Positions 1 through 8,112 of a stretch of 64,000 bases of DNA are shown piece by piece. Source of the DNA: Bradyrhizobium sp. URHD0069 (lineage in GTDB: Bacteria; Pseudomonadota; Alphaproteobacteria; Rhizobiales; Xanthobacteraceae); assembly GCF_000701345.1 (NCBI RefSeq), contig NZ_JNIJ01000038.1, forward strand, positions 1 through 64,000, given 5' to 3'. The position numbers and the translations under genes are program-made. Positions within the stretch are counted from its first letter, which is position 1. Each line of letters begins with the position of its first letter. The notes beneath the pieces were generated by a model that did no database searches, had not been told where the DNA came from, and saw nothing but the letters and a program-made list of their open reading frames with translations.

Positions 1-225
1 CATCAGCTTCACCTCATGGCCTAGCTTGCGTAACTTCCGCGCCCAGTCATGCGCTGCGCCGCACGCCTCCATTCCAATCACCGTCGGCGGCAGCTTGGCA
101 AAAAACACCAACACCTCGTTGCGCCGAAGCCGCTTGCGCAACCCCGGCCGCTCCGCGGCATCGACCCCATGCAGCTGAAAAATATGCTTCGACGTATCCA
201 TTCCAATGCGGATAATCTGGTCCAC
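1..225 (-). CDS. IS110-family transposase, N-terminal fragment (cut by window edge)
   Basis: Reading leftwards from a GTG at 225, the open frame runs 75 codons to the window edge. The N-terminus contains GMDTSK and, further on, GMEACG, the first acidic positions of the DEDD (RuvC-like) catalytic domain of IS110/IS1111 transposases. An AAGGGAG ribosome binding site lies a few bases before the GTG. The rest of the protein lies outside the window, so intactness cannot be judged. The element end probably falls around position 300, in the GC-rich stretch after the gene, but IS110 elements often lack clear terminal inverted repeats and I cannot place it. Confidence 0.8.
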   Translation of the reverse strand, partial: MDQIIRIGMDTSKHIFQLHGVDAAERPGLRKRLRRNEVLVFFAKLPPTVIGMEACGAAHDWARKLRKLGHEVKLM

Positions 226-300
226 GGACGGCTCCCTTGTCTGAGATTTGCAACAACCTCATTCTGGCACACTGATGCCGTAGGGGGCCGTCCACCCCAT
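1..300. mobile_element. IS110-type insertion sequence, one end
   Basis: This is the flank of the IS110 transposase start plus roughly 75 bases of leader. The outer boundary near 300 is an inference from the transposase start. The next feature is the 3' end of leuB at 413, so the element sits in the intergenic space downstream of leuB and does not disrupt it. Confidence 0.5.
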
Positions 301-370
301 CAGCTCCGCGGCCCTCGTTTTAAGAGCGCTGTTCGATGACTTTCGCTCAACACAATCGGTTGTGGTTATA

Positions 371-394
371 GGTCCCGGCGCAAGGCCGGGACGA
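371..394. repeat. Short GC palindrome downstream of leuB
   Basis: CCCGGC and GCCGGG arms flank a five-base loop, embedded in a GTCCCGGC...GCCGGGACGAC context. Similar cores recur at about 35341-35365 and 41845-41873, so it looks like a dispersed intergenic palindrome. It could also act as a terminator for leuB on the minus strand, but there is no clear T-run. Confidence 0.45.
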
Positions 395-412
395 CTCCGA
401 GTGTGTTGAGCC

Positions 413-1525
413 TCACGCGTGCAGCTTCTGCAATTCCTTCAAAATCGCCTCGCCCATCTGCGTCGTAGACACCGCCGTGGCGTCCTCGGACTTGATGTCC
501 GCAGTGCGCAGTCCCTTCGCGAGCACCGCCGCAATGGCCGCATCGACCTTGTCGGCCAGCGCGCCCATATCGAAGGAATAGCGCAGCGCCATTCCGAATG
601 AGGCGATCATCGCGATCGGATTGGCCAATCCCTTACCGGCGATGTCGGGCGCCGAGCCGTGCACCGGCTCGTACAGCGCCTTGCGCTTCTTGCTTTTGAC
701 ATCGACTTCGCCGAGCGACGCCGACGGCAGCATGCCAAGCGAACCCGTCAGCATCGCCGCGATATCGGAGAGCATGTCGCCGAACAGATTGTCGGTAACG
801 ATGACGTCGAACTGCTTCGGCCATTTCACCAGATTCATGCCGCCGGAATCAGCGAGTTGATGATCGAGCTGGACGTCCTTGTATTCGCGCGCATGGACCT
901 GGGTGACCACTTCGTTCCAAAGCACCCCGGATTTCATGACGTTGCGCTTTTCCATCGAGGTCAGCTTGTTGCGGCGCTTGCGCGCCAGATCGAACGCGAC
1001 GCGCGCGATCCGCTCGATCTCATAGGTGTCGTAAACCTGCGTATCGACGGCGCGCTTCTGGCCGTTGCCGAGATCGGTGATGGTTTTAGGTTCGCCGAAG
1101 TACACCCCGCCGGTGAGCTCGCGCACGATCATGATGTCGAGACCCTCGACCACTTCGCGCTTCAGGCTCGAGGCATCCGCGAGCGCGGGATAACACACCG
1201 CCGGGCGCAGATTGGCGAACAGGCCCAGGTCTTTGCGCAAGCGAAGCAACCCTGCCTCCGGCCGCACGTCATAGGGGATGCTGTCCCACTTAGGACCACC
1301 CACCGCGCCGAAGATCACGGCGTCGGCGGACTTCGCCTGAGCCATGCAGTTGTCGGTGATGCTGACCTTGTGCGCGTCGTACGCCGCCCCGCCGACCAGA
1401 CCCAGCTCGGTCTCGAACTGCGCGATGCCTTGCGCGTTGAGCCAGTCGATCAGGCGCTTCACCTCGGCCATCACTTCGGGGCCGATGCCATCGCCGGGGA
1501 GAAGCAGCAGTCTATGGGTCGCCAT
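413..1525 (-). CDS. leuB: 3-isopropylmalate dehydrogenase
   Basis: This 370-residue protein catalyses NAD-dependent oxidative decarboxylation of 3-isopropylmalate, the third step of leucine biosynthesis, in the cytoplasm. The N-terminus LLLLPGDGIGPEV is the isocitrate/isopropylmalate dehydrogenase signature. The substrate and metal region is also present (VTDNLFGDMLSD near residue 245, then EPVHGSAPDIAGKG near 290). Length matches the usual 350-370. The start is an ATG preceded by AAGGAT. No other leucine gene is adjacent; the upstream gene diverges and the downstream side is an IS110 end. Confidence 0.97.
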   Translation of the reverse strand: MATHRLLLLPGDGIGPEVMAEVKRLIDWLNAQGIAQFETELGLVGGAAYDAHKVSITDNCMAQAKSADAVIFGAVGGPKWDSIPYDVRPEAGLLRLRKDLGLFANLRPAVCYPALADASSLKREVVEGLDIMIVRELTGGVYFGEPKTITDLGNGQKRAVDTQVYDTYEIERIARVAFDLARKRRNKLTSMEKRNVMKSGVLWNEVVTQVHAREYKDVQLDHQLADSGGMNLVKWPKQFDVIVTDNLFGDMLSDIAAMLTGSLGMLPSASLGEVDVKSKKRKALYEPVHGSAPDIAGKGLANPIAMIASFGMALRYSFDMGALADKVDAAIAAVLAKGLRTADIKSEDATAVSTTQMGEAILKELQKLHA

Positions 1526-1764
1526 TGAAAGATCCTTGCGCTGTATTCTCTATTCGTCATGCCGGACGCGAGCATCGCGAGGCGATCCGGAAATCTCCAC
1601 CCCGCCCCGATCGATCAGGCGCAGAAGCGGTGAGAAGGTTCCAAGTTCGCGCTGGCGCGGCCCGGAATGACCGTGGATGGCGGAGTGCTAGAGGGGCATT
1701 GCGTGATTGGCAAGGCACCATTACTGGTAGTGCGCCTGTGCAACCGCCGCTTTGCCTTGCTAAC
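1526..1764. repeat. Intergenic region with repeat-like sequence between leuB and the MFS gene
   Basis: The 239-base divergent intergenic region must hold the promoters of both flanking genes. Between about 1557 and 1675 it has the GC-rich, partly palindromic composition (CGGACGCGAGC, GGCGATCCGG, GCCCGGAATGAC) typical of dispersed repeats in Bradyrhizobium-like intergenic DNA. I see no convincing sigma-70 boxes and no gene. Confidence 0.35.
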
Positions 1765-2985
1765 ATGCGGCTCACCCGGAGCAGCCCCTTGCACGCCCCC
1801 GACCGTCCGGCGACTTACGCGCATCCCGCGCGTTTGATCCTCATCCTGTCGCTCACGCCCACGGTCGCTCTCGGCATCGGCCGCTTCGCCTATGCGCTGG
1901 TGCTGCCGGACATGCGCGATGCGCTTGGCTGGTCGTATTCGGCCGCAGGCTTCATGAACACCATCAATGCCGCCGGTTACCTCGCTGGCGCCTTGATCGC
2001 CTCAAGGCTCGTCAAGCGATTTGGATTGTCGGCCGTGGTGCGCTGGGGAACGCTGGCCTGCGTGGTGTCGCTGGCGCTGTTCGCGATATCCGGCAATTTT
2101 GTCGTTTTGAGTTTTGCGCGCTTGCTCGCGGGGCTGGGCGCTGCGGCCGGATTCGTCGCCGGCGGCGCGCTGGCGACGACCATCGCGCAATCGCGCCCGG
2201 CACGGGCCAACGTTCTGATCAGCCTGTTTTATGCCGCGCCCGGACTCGGCATCCTGTTATCCGGCCTGATCGCGCCATTCGTGCTGCAGGCTTTCGGCCC
2301 GGGATCATGGTGGATCGTGTGGTGGGCGATGACGCTGCTTTCGATCGTCATGATCATTCCGCTGATGCTGACGCCGATCGATACCCACGCCGGGATCGCC
2401 GAGGCGGCGCCGACCAAATTCGAGATCGGGCCGGTATGGATCTATCTCGCCGGTTACTTTCTGTTCGGCGCCGGATACATCGCCTACATGACTTTCATGA
2501 TCGCCTATGTGCGCGACGCCGGCGGCGGCGCCGCGGCGCAGAGCGGGTTCTGGTGCCTGATCGGCCTAAGCGCGTTCGTGACGCCGTGGGTGTGGCGCAG
2601 CGTGCTGGCGCTCAACAAGGGCGGCATCAGCACCGCGATCATTCTCGGCTTCAACGCCTTGGGCGCCGCGCTGCCGCTGTTCGGGCATTCCGCGGCGTTG
2701 CTTGCCGTTTCGGCGCTGGTGTTTGGTGTCGCGTTCTTTGCCGTGGTGGCATCGACCACCGTCTTCGTGCGCCTCAACTATCCGCCGGCGGAATGGCCGG
2801 CGGGAATTGCGGCGATGACGATCGCGTTCGGAATAGGCCAGATGCTCGGACCGATCGCGGTCGGCGCGGTCACCGACGCGCTGGGCAGCCTGTCCTATGC
2901 ATTGAATGTCTCCGCGGCGATGCTGGCGGTGGGCGCGATCGCTGCGGCGTTTCAGAGACGGCTTTCACCGCCCTCCTCACCCTGA
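1765..2985 (+). CDS. MFS transporter, YbfB/YjiJ type
   Basis: This 406-residue integral membrane protein has about twelve hydrophobic segments. The first begins near residue 23 (ARLILILSLTPTVALGIG), followed by a conserved-looking GRFAYALVLPDM stretch. That pattern resembles the YbfB/YjiJ branch of the major facilitator superfamily; substrates of that branch are generally unknown. The frame is open upstream to 1525, but that part is low-complexity repeat DNA, so the ATG at 1765 is preferred; a later start is possible. It diverges from leuB and has no operon partner. Confidence 0.85.
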   Translation: MRLTRSSPLHAPDRPATYAHPARLILILSLTPTVALGIGRFAYALVLPDMRDALGWSYSAAGFMNTINAAGYLAGALIASRLVKRFGLSAVVRWGTLACVVSLALFAISGNFVVLSFARLLAGLGAAAGFVAGGALATTIAQSRPARANVLISLFYAAPGLGILLSGLIAPFVLQAFGPGSWWIVWWAMTLLSIVMIIPLMLTPIDTHAGIAEAAPTKFEIGPVWIYLAGYFLFGAGYIAYMTFMIAYVRDAGGGAAAQSGFWCLIGLSAFVTPWVWRSVLALNKGGISTAIILGFNALGAALPLFGHSAALLAVSALVFGVAFFAVVASTTVFVRLNYPPAEWPAGIAAMTIAFGIGQMLGPIAVGAVTDALGSLSYALNVSAAMLAVGAIAAAFQRRLSPPSSP

Positions 2986-2994
2986 GGACAGCCC

Positions 2995-3084
2995 TCAACT
3001 CCCGCTGAACGAATTGTAGCCCTGGTCTTCCCAATAGCCGCCCTTGTAGTCGTTGGTGACTTCCATCGCTTCGTCGGCGGCCAT
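2995..3084 (-). pseudogene. Possible C-terminal remnant of an unrecognised gene
   Basis: A 29-codon frame on the minus strand starts at an ATG and ends TGA. It encodes an aromatic-rich acidic peptide containing NDYKGGYWEDQGYNS. Composition and codon use look protein-like, unlike the surrounding bases, which suggests the tail of a lost gene or a genuine small protein. It lies immediately after bufD in the same direction, so it could be co-transcribed. I do not recognise a family. Confidence 0.25.
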
Positions 3085-3103
3085 ATGTAGAGCGTGCCTC
3101 GAT

Positions 3104-3577
3104 CTACCGGTATTTGCGTGCGATCAAATGGTCGAGCGATAGTAAACCGGGGCCCCGTGCGATCAGCACAAGAAAACAAGTGGCCCACACTCCATGGGTC
3201 GGCCAGGCGCCGGGATAGACGAAAATCTCGATCACTGCCGTCATAAACAGCAGTGCCAACGCCGAAAATCGCGTCGCGAGCCCGATAACGAGCAGGATCG
3301 GGAAGAAATGCTCGGAGAAGGCCGATGCATAAGCGGCGATCGTAGGGTTGATCAACGGAAGCTGGTATTCATTCGCGAAGAGCGCGATAGCACTGGGCTT
3401 GAGATGCAAACCCGCAACCTTTGTCTGACCGGACTGCCAGAACACCGCGGCCGGAAAAATGCGAGCCGCAAGCGCGATGAACCAATAGGGGATGCGATCC
3501 ATCGCGGCGATCATCCGTTGAATGATCCGTCCCGGAACGGATCCGAAGTGCGCAGCCGCAGGGGACACATTGGTCAT
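3104..3577 (-). CDS. bufD: DoxX-family membrane protein of the bufferin operon (BufD/GigD-like)
   Basis: This 157-residue protein has four hydrophobic helices, the DoxX layout. Residues 31-48 include YWFIALAARIFPAAVFWQSG, and later helices contain FFPILLVIGLATRFSALALLF and a C-terminal VWATCFLVLIARG. Its ATG overlaps the bufC stop by four bases (ATGA), so translation is probably coupled. In Caulobacter the gigABCD/bufferin operons have the same order: DUF2282 peptide, DUF692 enzyme, DUF2063 partner, DoxX. The exact role of the DoxX member is not established; it may help electron transfer or membrane handling of the metallophore. Confidence 0.88.
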   Translation of the reverse strand: MTNVSPAAAHFGSVPGRIIQRMIAAMDRIPYWFIALAARIFPAAVFWQSGQTKVAGLHLKPSAIALFANEYQLPLINPTIAAYASAFSEHFFPILLVIGLATRFSALALLFMTAVIEIFVYPGAWPTHGVWATCFLVLIARGPGLLSLDHLIARKYR

Positions 3578-4357
3578 GTTTGCTGGCAGCTCTTCGGCTC
3601 CGAAAGAACGATGTCCCGCACGAGGCCCGAGCCGATCAAGCCCGCGATGTTACCGGTGAGGTCGAAATTGGGATCATCGGCGAGCGCAGCCTCGGCCGCG
3701 TCGCTAAGAGTCCGGCCTCCGGCGAGCGCGAGCAGGAATGCCGCGCCACCCGGCGGCAGCGCGCGTACTTCCACTTCGAGATACGGGCGAGCGACGAGCG
3801 CGTCCTCGCCTCGCCAATTCTGAATGGGCGCGAGCTCCTGTTCGCCGCTGTTCATCGCCCAGATCGCGACGATCGGATAGTGAGCGAACAATTTCGATCG
3901 AGGGATGCATATCGATGCGGATGCTCCCGACATCGCGAGTATCAAGCGTCGCAAGCTGGTTTGCTTCGATGGGCGCGGCGTCGGCGGCATGATAGGAACG
4001 TGTGCGCGCCGCATCGAGCCGCGCCACGTCCGCAAGATAGGGAACTTCACGCGCCGGTTCGAATGCGGCGATGAAGGCGGCAAATTCGTCGCCATAGGCG
4101 GCGAGCAGGGGCGAGCGCGGCGGCTGCTCCAACACGAAGACCCGCGCCATCGCTGCGAAGAATTCTTCGCCTACGATTTTCTCGACCACAGGGAAGCGGC
4201 TCTTGAGTGCTTTCCCCAGGCCCACCACTACATTGTTGCGGTAGACGGCAAAGCGCCGCGCAGGAACTGCCGCATTGTGAGCAGTGATGCCGCCAGGAAT
4301 CGGCCGATCGGCGTTCAGCAACGCATCTGCAAATGATGCCTCGAACGATGTGATCAT
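3574..4357 (-). pseudogene. bufC: DUF2063 partner of the MNIO enzyme (BufC), carrying a +1 frameshift
   Basis: The N-terminal two thirds, beginning MITSFEASFADALLNADRP, is typical of DUF2063 proteins, which deliver precursor peptides to the DUF692 oxygenase. It reads in one frame as far as RIDMHPS near 3900. The conserved continuation (KLFAHYPIVAIWAMNS, then a long C-terminal domain ending at 3574) lies in a second frame. The span is 784 nt, one more than a multiple of three, so a single extra base in TCGATCGA at about 3895-3903 explains the break. Corrected, it would encode about 260 residues, a normal family length. The start overlaps the bufB stop (ATGA), as does its stop with bufD. This could be a real mutation, a sequencing error or, less likely, recoding. 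Confidence 0.85.
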
Positions 4358-5223
4358 GGTCTCTCTGATGCTGCCGGCACGCGCGACGCGCCGGAAAGAA
4401 TGTCCTGTGCCGCGACCGCTTCCGCGCGCAGCGTATGCCAATCGGGAACGTCGTTGTCCCATTCGATCAAGGTCGGAATTGGCCCGGTGCGGGCGATGAC
4501 GTGCGCATAGAGCGCCCAGACTGCTTCCGCAACCGGCGATCCGTGGGTGTCGATCAGCAACGGGGCGCCGACATCGTCGGTTTCCTCATCATGCCCGCCG
4601 AGATGGATTTCCTTGACCCGATCGAGCGGAAACGAGTCCAGATATGACAGAGGTTGCGCACCCTGGTTCTTGGCCGACACAAAAACGTTGTTGACGTCGA
4701 GCAACAACCCGCATCCGGTTCGCTTCGACACCTCGGTGAGGAAGTCGACCTCCGAGATCGTGCTGTCGGCAAAGCGGATGTAAGTAGACGGATTTTCCAG
4801 CAACATCTGGCGTCCGAGCGCCGTTTGCACTTCATCGATGTGCTCGGCGACCCGCCCCAGCGTCTGCTGTGTATAGGGGAGCGGCAGAAGGTCGTTTAGG
4901 TATACATCGTCGTGCGACGACCAGGCGAGATGCTCCGAGAAGCTCTCCGGTGCATAGCGATCGCACAGCATTTTAAGCCGTACGAGATGGTCGCGATTGA
5001 GCGGTCGCATCGAGCCGATTGACAGTCCGACGCCGTGTACCGACAACGCGTAGCGTTCGCGCAACACGCCGAGCTGTGCATGCGGCGGTCCGCCGGCCCC
5101 CATGTAATTCTCCGCGTGAACCTCGAAGAATCCGATCGGCTCCGCCGCGGCAAGGATGTCGCGAAAATGCGCTGGTTTGAAGCCGACGCCGGTGCACGCG
5201 GGCAGATTCGAAGCTCTGGACAT
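4354..5223 (-). CDS. bufB: DUF692 multinuclear iron oxygenase (MNIO), bufferin-modifying enzyme
   Basis: This 289-residue TIM-barrel enzyme belongs to the MNIO family, which oxidises cysteines in ribosomal precursor peptides; in bufferins it makes thiooxazole. Metal-ligand stretches appear in order: FEVHAENY, LSVHGVGLSIG, SEHLAW, LLENPSTY, LLLDVNNVFV, EIHLGGHDEE and IEWDNDVPDW. The ATG at 5223 is chosen because GGAG lies 8-11 bases before it and family similarity starts there; the frame is open 22 codons further up without similarity. It follows bufA by 72 bases and overlaps bufC by ATGA. Confidence 0.95.
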   Translation of the reverse strand: MSRASNLPACTGVGFKPAHFRDILAAAEPIGFFEVHAENYMGAGGPPHAQLGVLRERYALSVHGVGLSIGSMRPLNRDHLVRLKMLCDRYAPESFSEHLAWSSHDDVYLNDLLPLPYTQQTLGRVAEHIDEVQTALGRQMLLENPSTYIRFADSTISEVDFLTEVSKRTGCGLLLDVNNVFVSAKNQGAQPLSYLDSFPLDRVKEIHLGGHDEETDDVGAPLLIDTHGSPVAEAVWALYAHVIARTGPIPTLIEWDNDVPDWHTLRAEAVAAQDILSGASRVPAASERP

Positions 5224-5295
5224 ATGCAGGCTCCAGCTTTGCGTGTTGCCGAGGAAATATGAGGCGCGCGCGGGCGGCGCGCGCCTCATCCCAGA

Positions 5296-5592
5296 TCAGG
5301 ACTTAATCGGCTCGAGCGAGCCGGTGCCCTTCGGTGTCTTTATGGTCTGGCAAGTTCCTTTTGCCACGTACTTCCACGCGTTGCCTTGATAGTCGGCACT
5401 CGCAGTGCCCGCACAGGTGGTGCCGGCGCCGGCTGCGCAGTCGTTGTCGCCTTTCAGTGCGATGCCGAAGCATTTGTCCATGGTGGGCTGCGGTGGCTTC
5501 GGCGCTGCGAATACCGGGGTCGCGATCATGGTGAGGGCGGCAGCGAAGGAGCCGGCGATTGTGGCGTTGGCGAAGACGTTCTTTGAATTCAT
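5296..5592 (-). CDS. bufA: Bufferin precursor peptide, DUF2282 family
   Basis: The 98-residue product has a Sec-type signal peptide (about residues 1-29, ending PVFAA) and a mature part with four cysteines at 41, 52, 60 and 81. Their contexts (DKCFG, NDCAAG, TTCAGT, KGTCQTI) match the bufferin-1/GigA pattern. In characterised bufferins the two central cysteines are oxidised by the MNIO enzyme and the secreted product chelates copper. A GGAAAGGA ribosome binding site precedes the ATG. Role and localisation (periplasm) are inferred from the family; the cysteine pattern is directly visible. Confidence 0.93.
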   Translation of the reverse strand: MNSKNVFANATIAGSFAAALTMIATPVFAAPKPPQPTMDKCFGIALKGDNDCAAGAGTTCAGTASADYQGNAWKYVAKGTCQTIKTPKGTGSLEPIKS

Positions 5593-5690
5593 GGGAGTTG
5601 TCCTTTCCCCGGAAGACCGGGCGTTGCGGGGGGGGCCGGCGGCATGAACACAGCTTTAATCATCGGCTCGCCGGAGAACCCGGCGACAGC

Positions 5691-5722
5691 AGGGTTCAAA
5701 GCAGCCCGGTAGAAGACGTTAC
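5691..5722 (-). promoter_or_regulatory. Candidate ECF-sigma-like promoter upstream of bufA
   Basis: On the minus strand, GTAACG (5722-5717) is followed after 16 bases by TTTGAA. Caulobacter gig/bufferin genes are controlled by the ECF sigma factor SigF, whose -35 element is GTAACC-like. The -35 agrees well but the -10 does not match the CGAA consensus, so this is only a candidate. The rest of 5593-5867 holds nothing else I can name. Confidence 0.25.
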
Positions 5723-5867
5723 GAGCGGCATGTCGTTAGATTACTGGCCACGGCGTCACAATATCGTGATGGAGATGGGCTTCTGCAAAAACCACTGGTT
5801 TCAAATAGTTGGGGCAACATGGCCTTACATTGCTGAGAACGCTAATTCGGGTGACTGACTTGCGGAC

Positions 5868-7922
5868 CTACTTCGCCTTCATTGCGTTCGTCGCTTCCCA
5901 ATCGTCTCCCGGCGGCGACTTAAGATATTGGCTGCATCGTTCGAGCATCACGCGCGCGGGCTGGTCCGATGCCCTTGCATCCAAAACCTGCTGAAAGAAG
6001 CTGGTGGCGCCCGTGAAATTGCGGGTGCGATAGGCCGCAAGGCCGGAATCATACAGCCCCACCCAGACTGGAGGCTTGGCTCCGCGTTCGGCCACGTCAA
6101 GCAATTCGTAGATTGCAATTCCGCCCGTCCGTCCATAGACCATCAGCCGGTCGAGCTCGCGCACATGGATGCGATTGCCGGCAAGGCGGCGCGTTTCCTC
6201 TCCGATGATAATTTCGGTGCCATATTCCTTGTTGGCGCCTTCAAGCCGGCTCGCGACATTTACGGCATCGCCGATCACCGTGTAATTGAGCCGGAATTCC
6301 GATCCGATATTGCCGACAAGCATGTCGCCGGAATTGACGCCGATGCGCACTCGGAGCGGCCGGCCGCTGTCATCGGTCAGTCCCGACGCCCGGAGGCCTC
6401 GCTGGCAGGCCAACGCGGCTCGGCAGGCGTCGACAGCGTGATCAACGTTTGCCGCGGGCGCACCCCAAAACGCCATCACCGCATCGCCGATGAATTTATC
6501 AATCGTGCCGCCGTGGCTGCTGACCTCGCGCGACATGGTGTCGAGATAGCTGGAGAGCAGCGGGATGATCTGATCGCCAAGCCGTTCAGACAGCCCGGTA
6601 AAGCCGGCAATATCCGCGAACAAGACCGTCAGGTTCCGGATGGAGCCGCCAAGCCGTGGTTCTATACCTTCGCTGACCAGAATCTTCACAATATCCGCGG
6701 GTATGTATTTGCGAAATGCGGCAAGCCCGCCTGCCATGTCGGCGATGGCATTCGACAGATTTTCAATTTCAATCAGGCGCGAGGCGTGCCGCCGCACCGT
6801 TTCAAGATCGAAGCGTGCGACATGCTTGAGCTCATCAACGACCATGATCAACGGTGTCGCGATAACGCGGCGAGCGAGCCATGCCGAAACAATGCCGGCC
6901 GCAAGAATGAGAATTGCCAGCCCGATGAACAATTGTCTTGTCGTCCTCTCAATCGGACCAAGAAACTCCGCTTCCGGAATGACGGTCGCGAGCGTCCAAC
7001 TGGGAAAGGCGAGCGGCGTCAAAGTAACCGCATATGCATCTCCGGCGGCGACCAACCTTACCTGGCTCGCAATCTTCTTATCGCTGTCGTAGGAGCTGCC
7101 GGCTTGTTTCAACGCACCTTGGGCGATCGGCAACAACGGCTGATCCGACCGCTGCATAGCGACTTCATCGGCATCCGGGTCTGGCGCGGCGATGGCAGTC
7201 CCATCGCGACCCAGAATGAACGCCGCGCCGGATTTTCCGACGGAAAGGCGTGACAAAAATTGGGCGAGCCGCGTGTATTCGATGATGACTGCGAGAACGC
7301 CTTGCCGTTTCTGGTACACGTCGACCGGACCGGCATAAGCAATCGACGGACGCGACCCCGCCGGATGAACCAATACATTGAACCAGCGCGGTTCGTCGGT
7401 TTGCATTCCGCTCCGGTACCATTCCTGATCGGTGACAACGTAATCGGTATTTTCGAATCGGCGCTTCTCGAATTGGATATCTCCGACCACCACCTGATAT
7501 TGGTCGATGCGCCGCTTGATCGCGCCGTCGACGCGCGCGATTTCCATCATTTCCAAGCCCAGATCACCGAGCTTATGCGCTGCAAAAAATGTTCCGTCCG
7601 GCCAACCGAAGGCAACCCACGATATGTTCTGCTGTGACTGCAGTTGCGACAGAAAGACGAACTCACGTTTGTCTGCCTCGCGGGTCTCAAGGACGTGCTG
7701 AACAAATAGCGTGCGGATTGCGGTATGTGCCGCGCGCGCTTCGGTGGTGATGGTGGTGAGCTCCTTTTCGACCGCAGATACGATCTGCTCGTTAATCGTT
7801 TCGGCAAGCGCGTGGCTGTTCGCTTCCGCCGTCCGCCACCACAGCACGTGGACGCCGATCGCACTCACCATGATCGATGCGAGGACAAGACCGGAAATCG
7901 CCAAGCGAATACCAATTCGCAT
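5868..7922 (-). CDS. Membrane class III adenylate/guanylate cyclase with periplasmic sensor
   Basis: This 684-residue protein starts with a membrane anchor (residues about 6-27). It continues with a large periplasmic, Cache-like sensor region to about 320, a second membrane helix (LFIGLAILILAAGIVSAWLA) and a HAMP-like linker. The C-terminal cyclase domain has the two metal aspartates in LFADIAGFTG and FIGDAVMAFWGAP, and a conserved LNYTVIGDAVNVASRLEG. The lysine in TIDKFIGD favours ATP as substrate. It would make cAMP in response to an unknown periplasmic cue. It follows divergent, decayed DNA and shares only orientation with the bufferin operon. Confidence 0.92.
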   Translation of the reverse strand: MRIGIRLAISGLVLASIMVSAIGVHVLWWRTAEANSHALAETINEQIVSAVEKELTTITTEARAAHTAIRTLFVQHVLETREADKREFVFLSQLQSQQNISWVAFGWPDGTFFAAHKLGDLGLEMMEIARVDGAIKRRIDQYQVVVGDIQFEKRRFENTDYVVTDQEWYRSGMQTDEPRWFNVLVHPAGSRPSIAYAGPVDVYQKRQGVLAVIIEYTRLAQFLSRLSVGKSGAAFILGRDGTAIAAPDPDADEVAMQRSDQPLLPIAQGALKQAGSSYDSDKKIASQVRLVAAGDAYAVTLTPLAFPSWTLATVIPEAEFLGPIERTTRQLFIGLAILILAAGIVSAWLARRVIATPLIMVVDELKHVARFDLETVRRHASRLIEIENLSNAIADMAGGLAAFRKYIPADIVKILVSEGIEPRLGGSIRNLTVLFADIAGFTGLSERLGDQIIPLLSSYLDTMSREVSSHGGTIDKFIGDAVMAFWGAPAANVDHAVDACRAALACQRGLRASGLTDDSGRPLRVRIGVNSGDMLVGNIGSEFRLNYTVIGDAVNVASRLEGANKEYGTEIIIGEETRRLAGNRIHVRELDRLMVYGRTGGIAIYELLDVAERGAKPPVWVGLYDSGLAAYRTRNFTGATSFFQQVLDARASDQPARVMLERCSQYLKSPPGDDWEATNAMKAK

Positions 7923-8112
7923 GATGGTTGGAACCCTCTACTGCATTACCGAAAGCGCCATCGATGCAAAACAAGGCTTCGCTTCCGGCCATTCTTGCCT
8001 TGGCGACGATTGGCCATCTACCAGCCACGAGCCGCCCTGGAAATTTTGATCTGATGTTGCCGAAATGATCTGCTCGATGCTCCCCGCGCTTCGTACTGGA
8101 ATCCCTTGCTTG
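7923..8112. other. Non-coding stretch between cyclase and GGT remnant
   Basis: A minus-strand open frame (7938-8159) overlaps the end of the GGT remnant and encodes no family I recognise. The region presumably carries the cyclase promoter. Confidence 0.3.
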
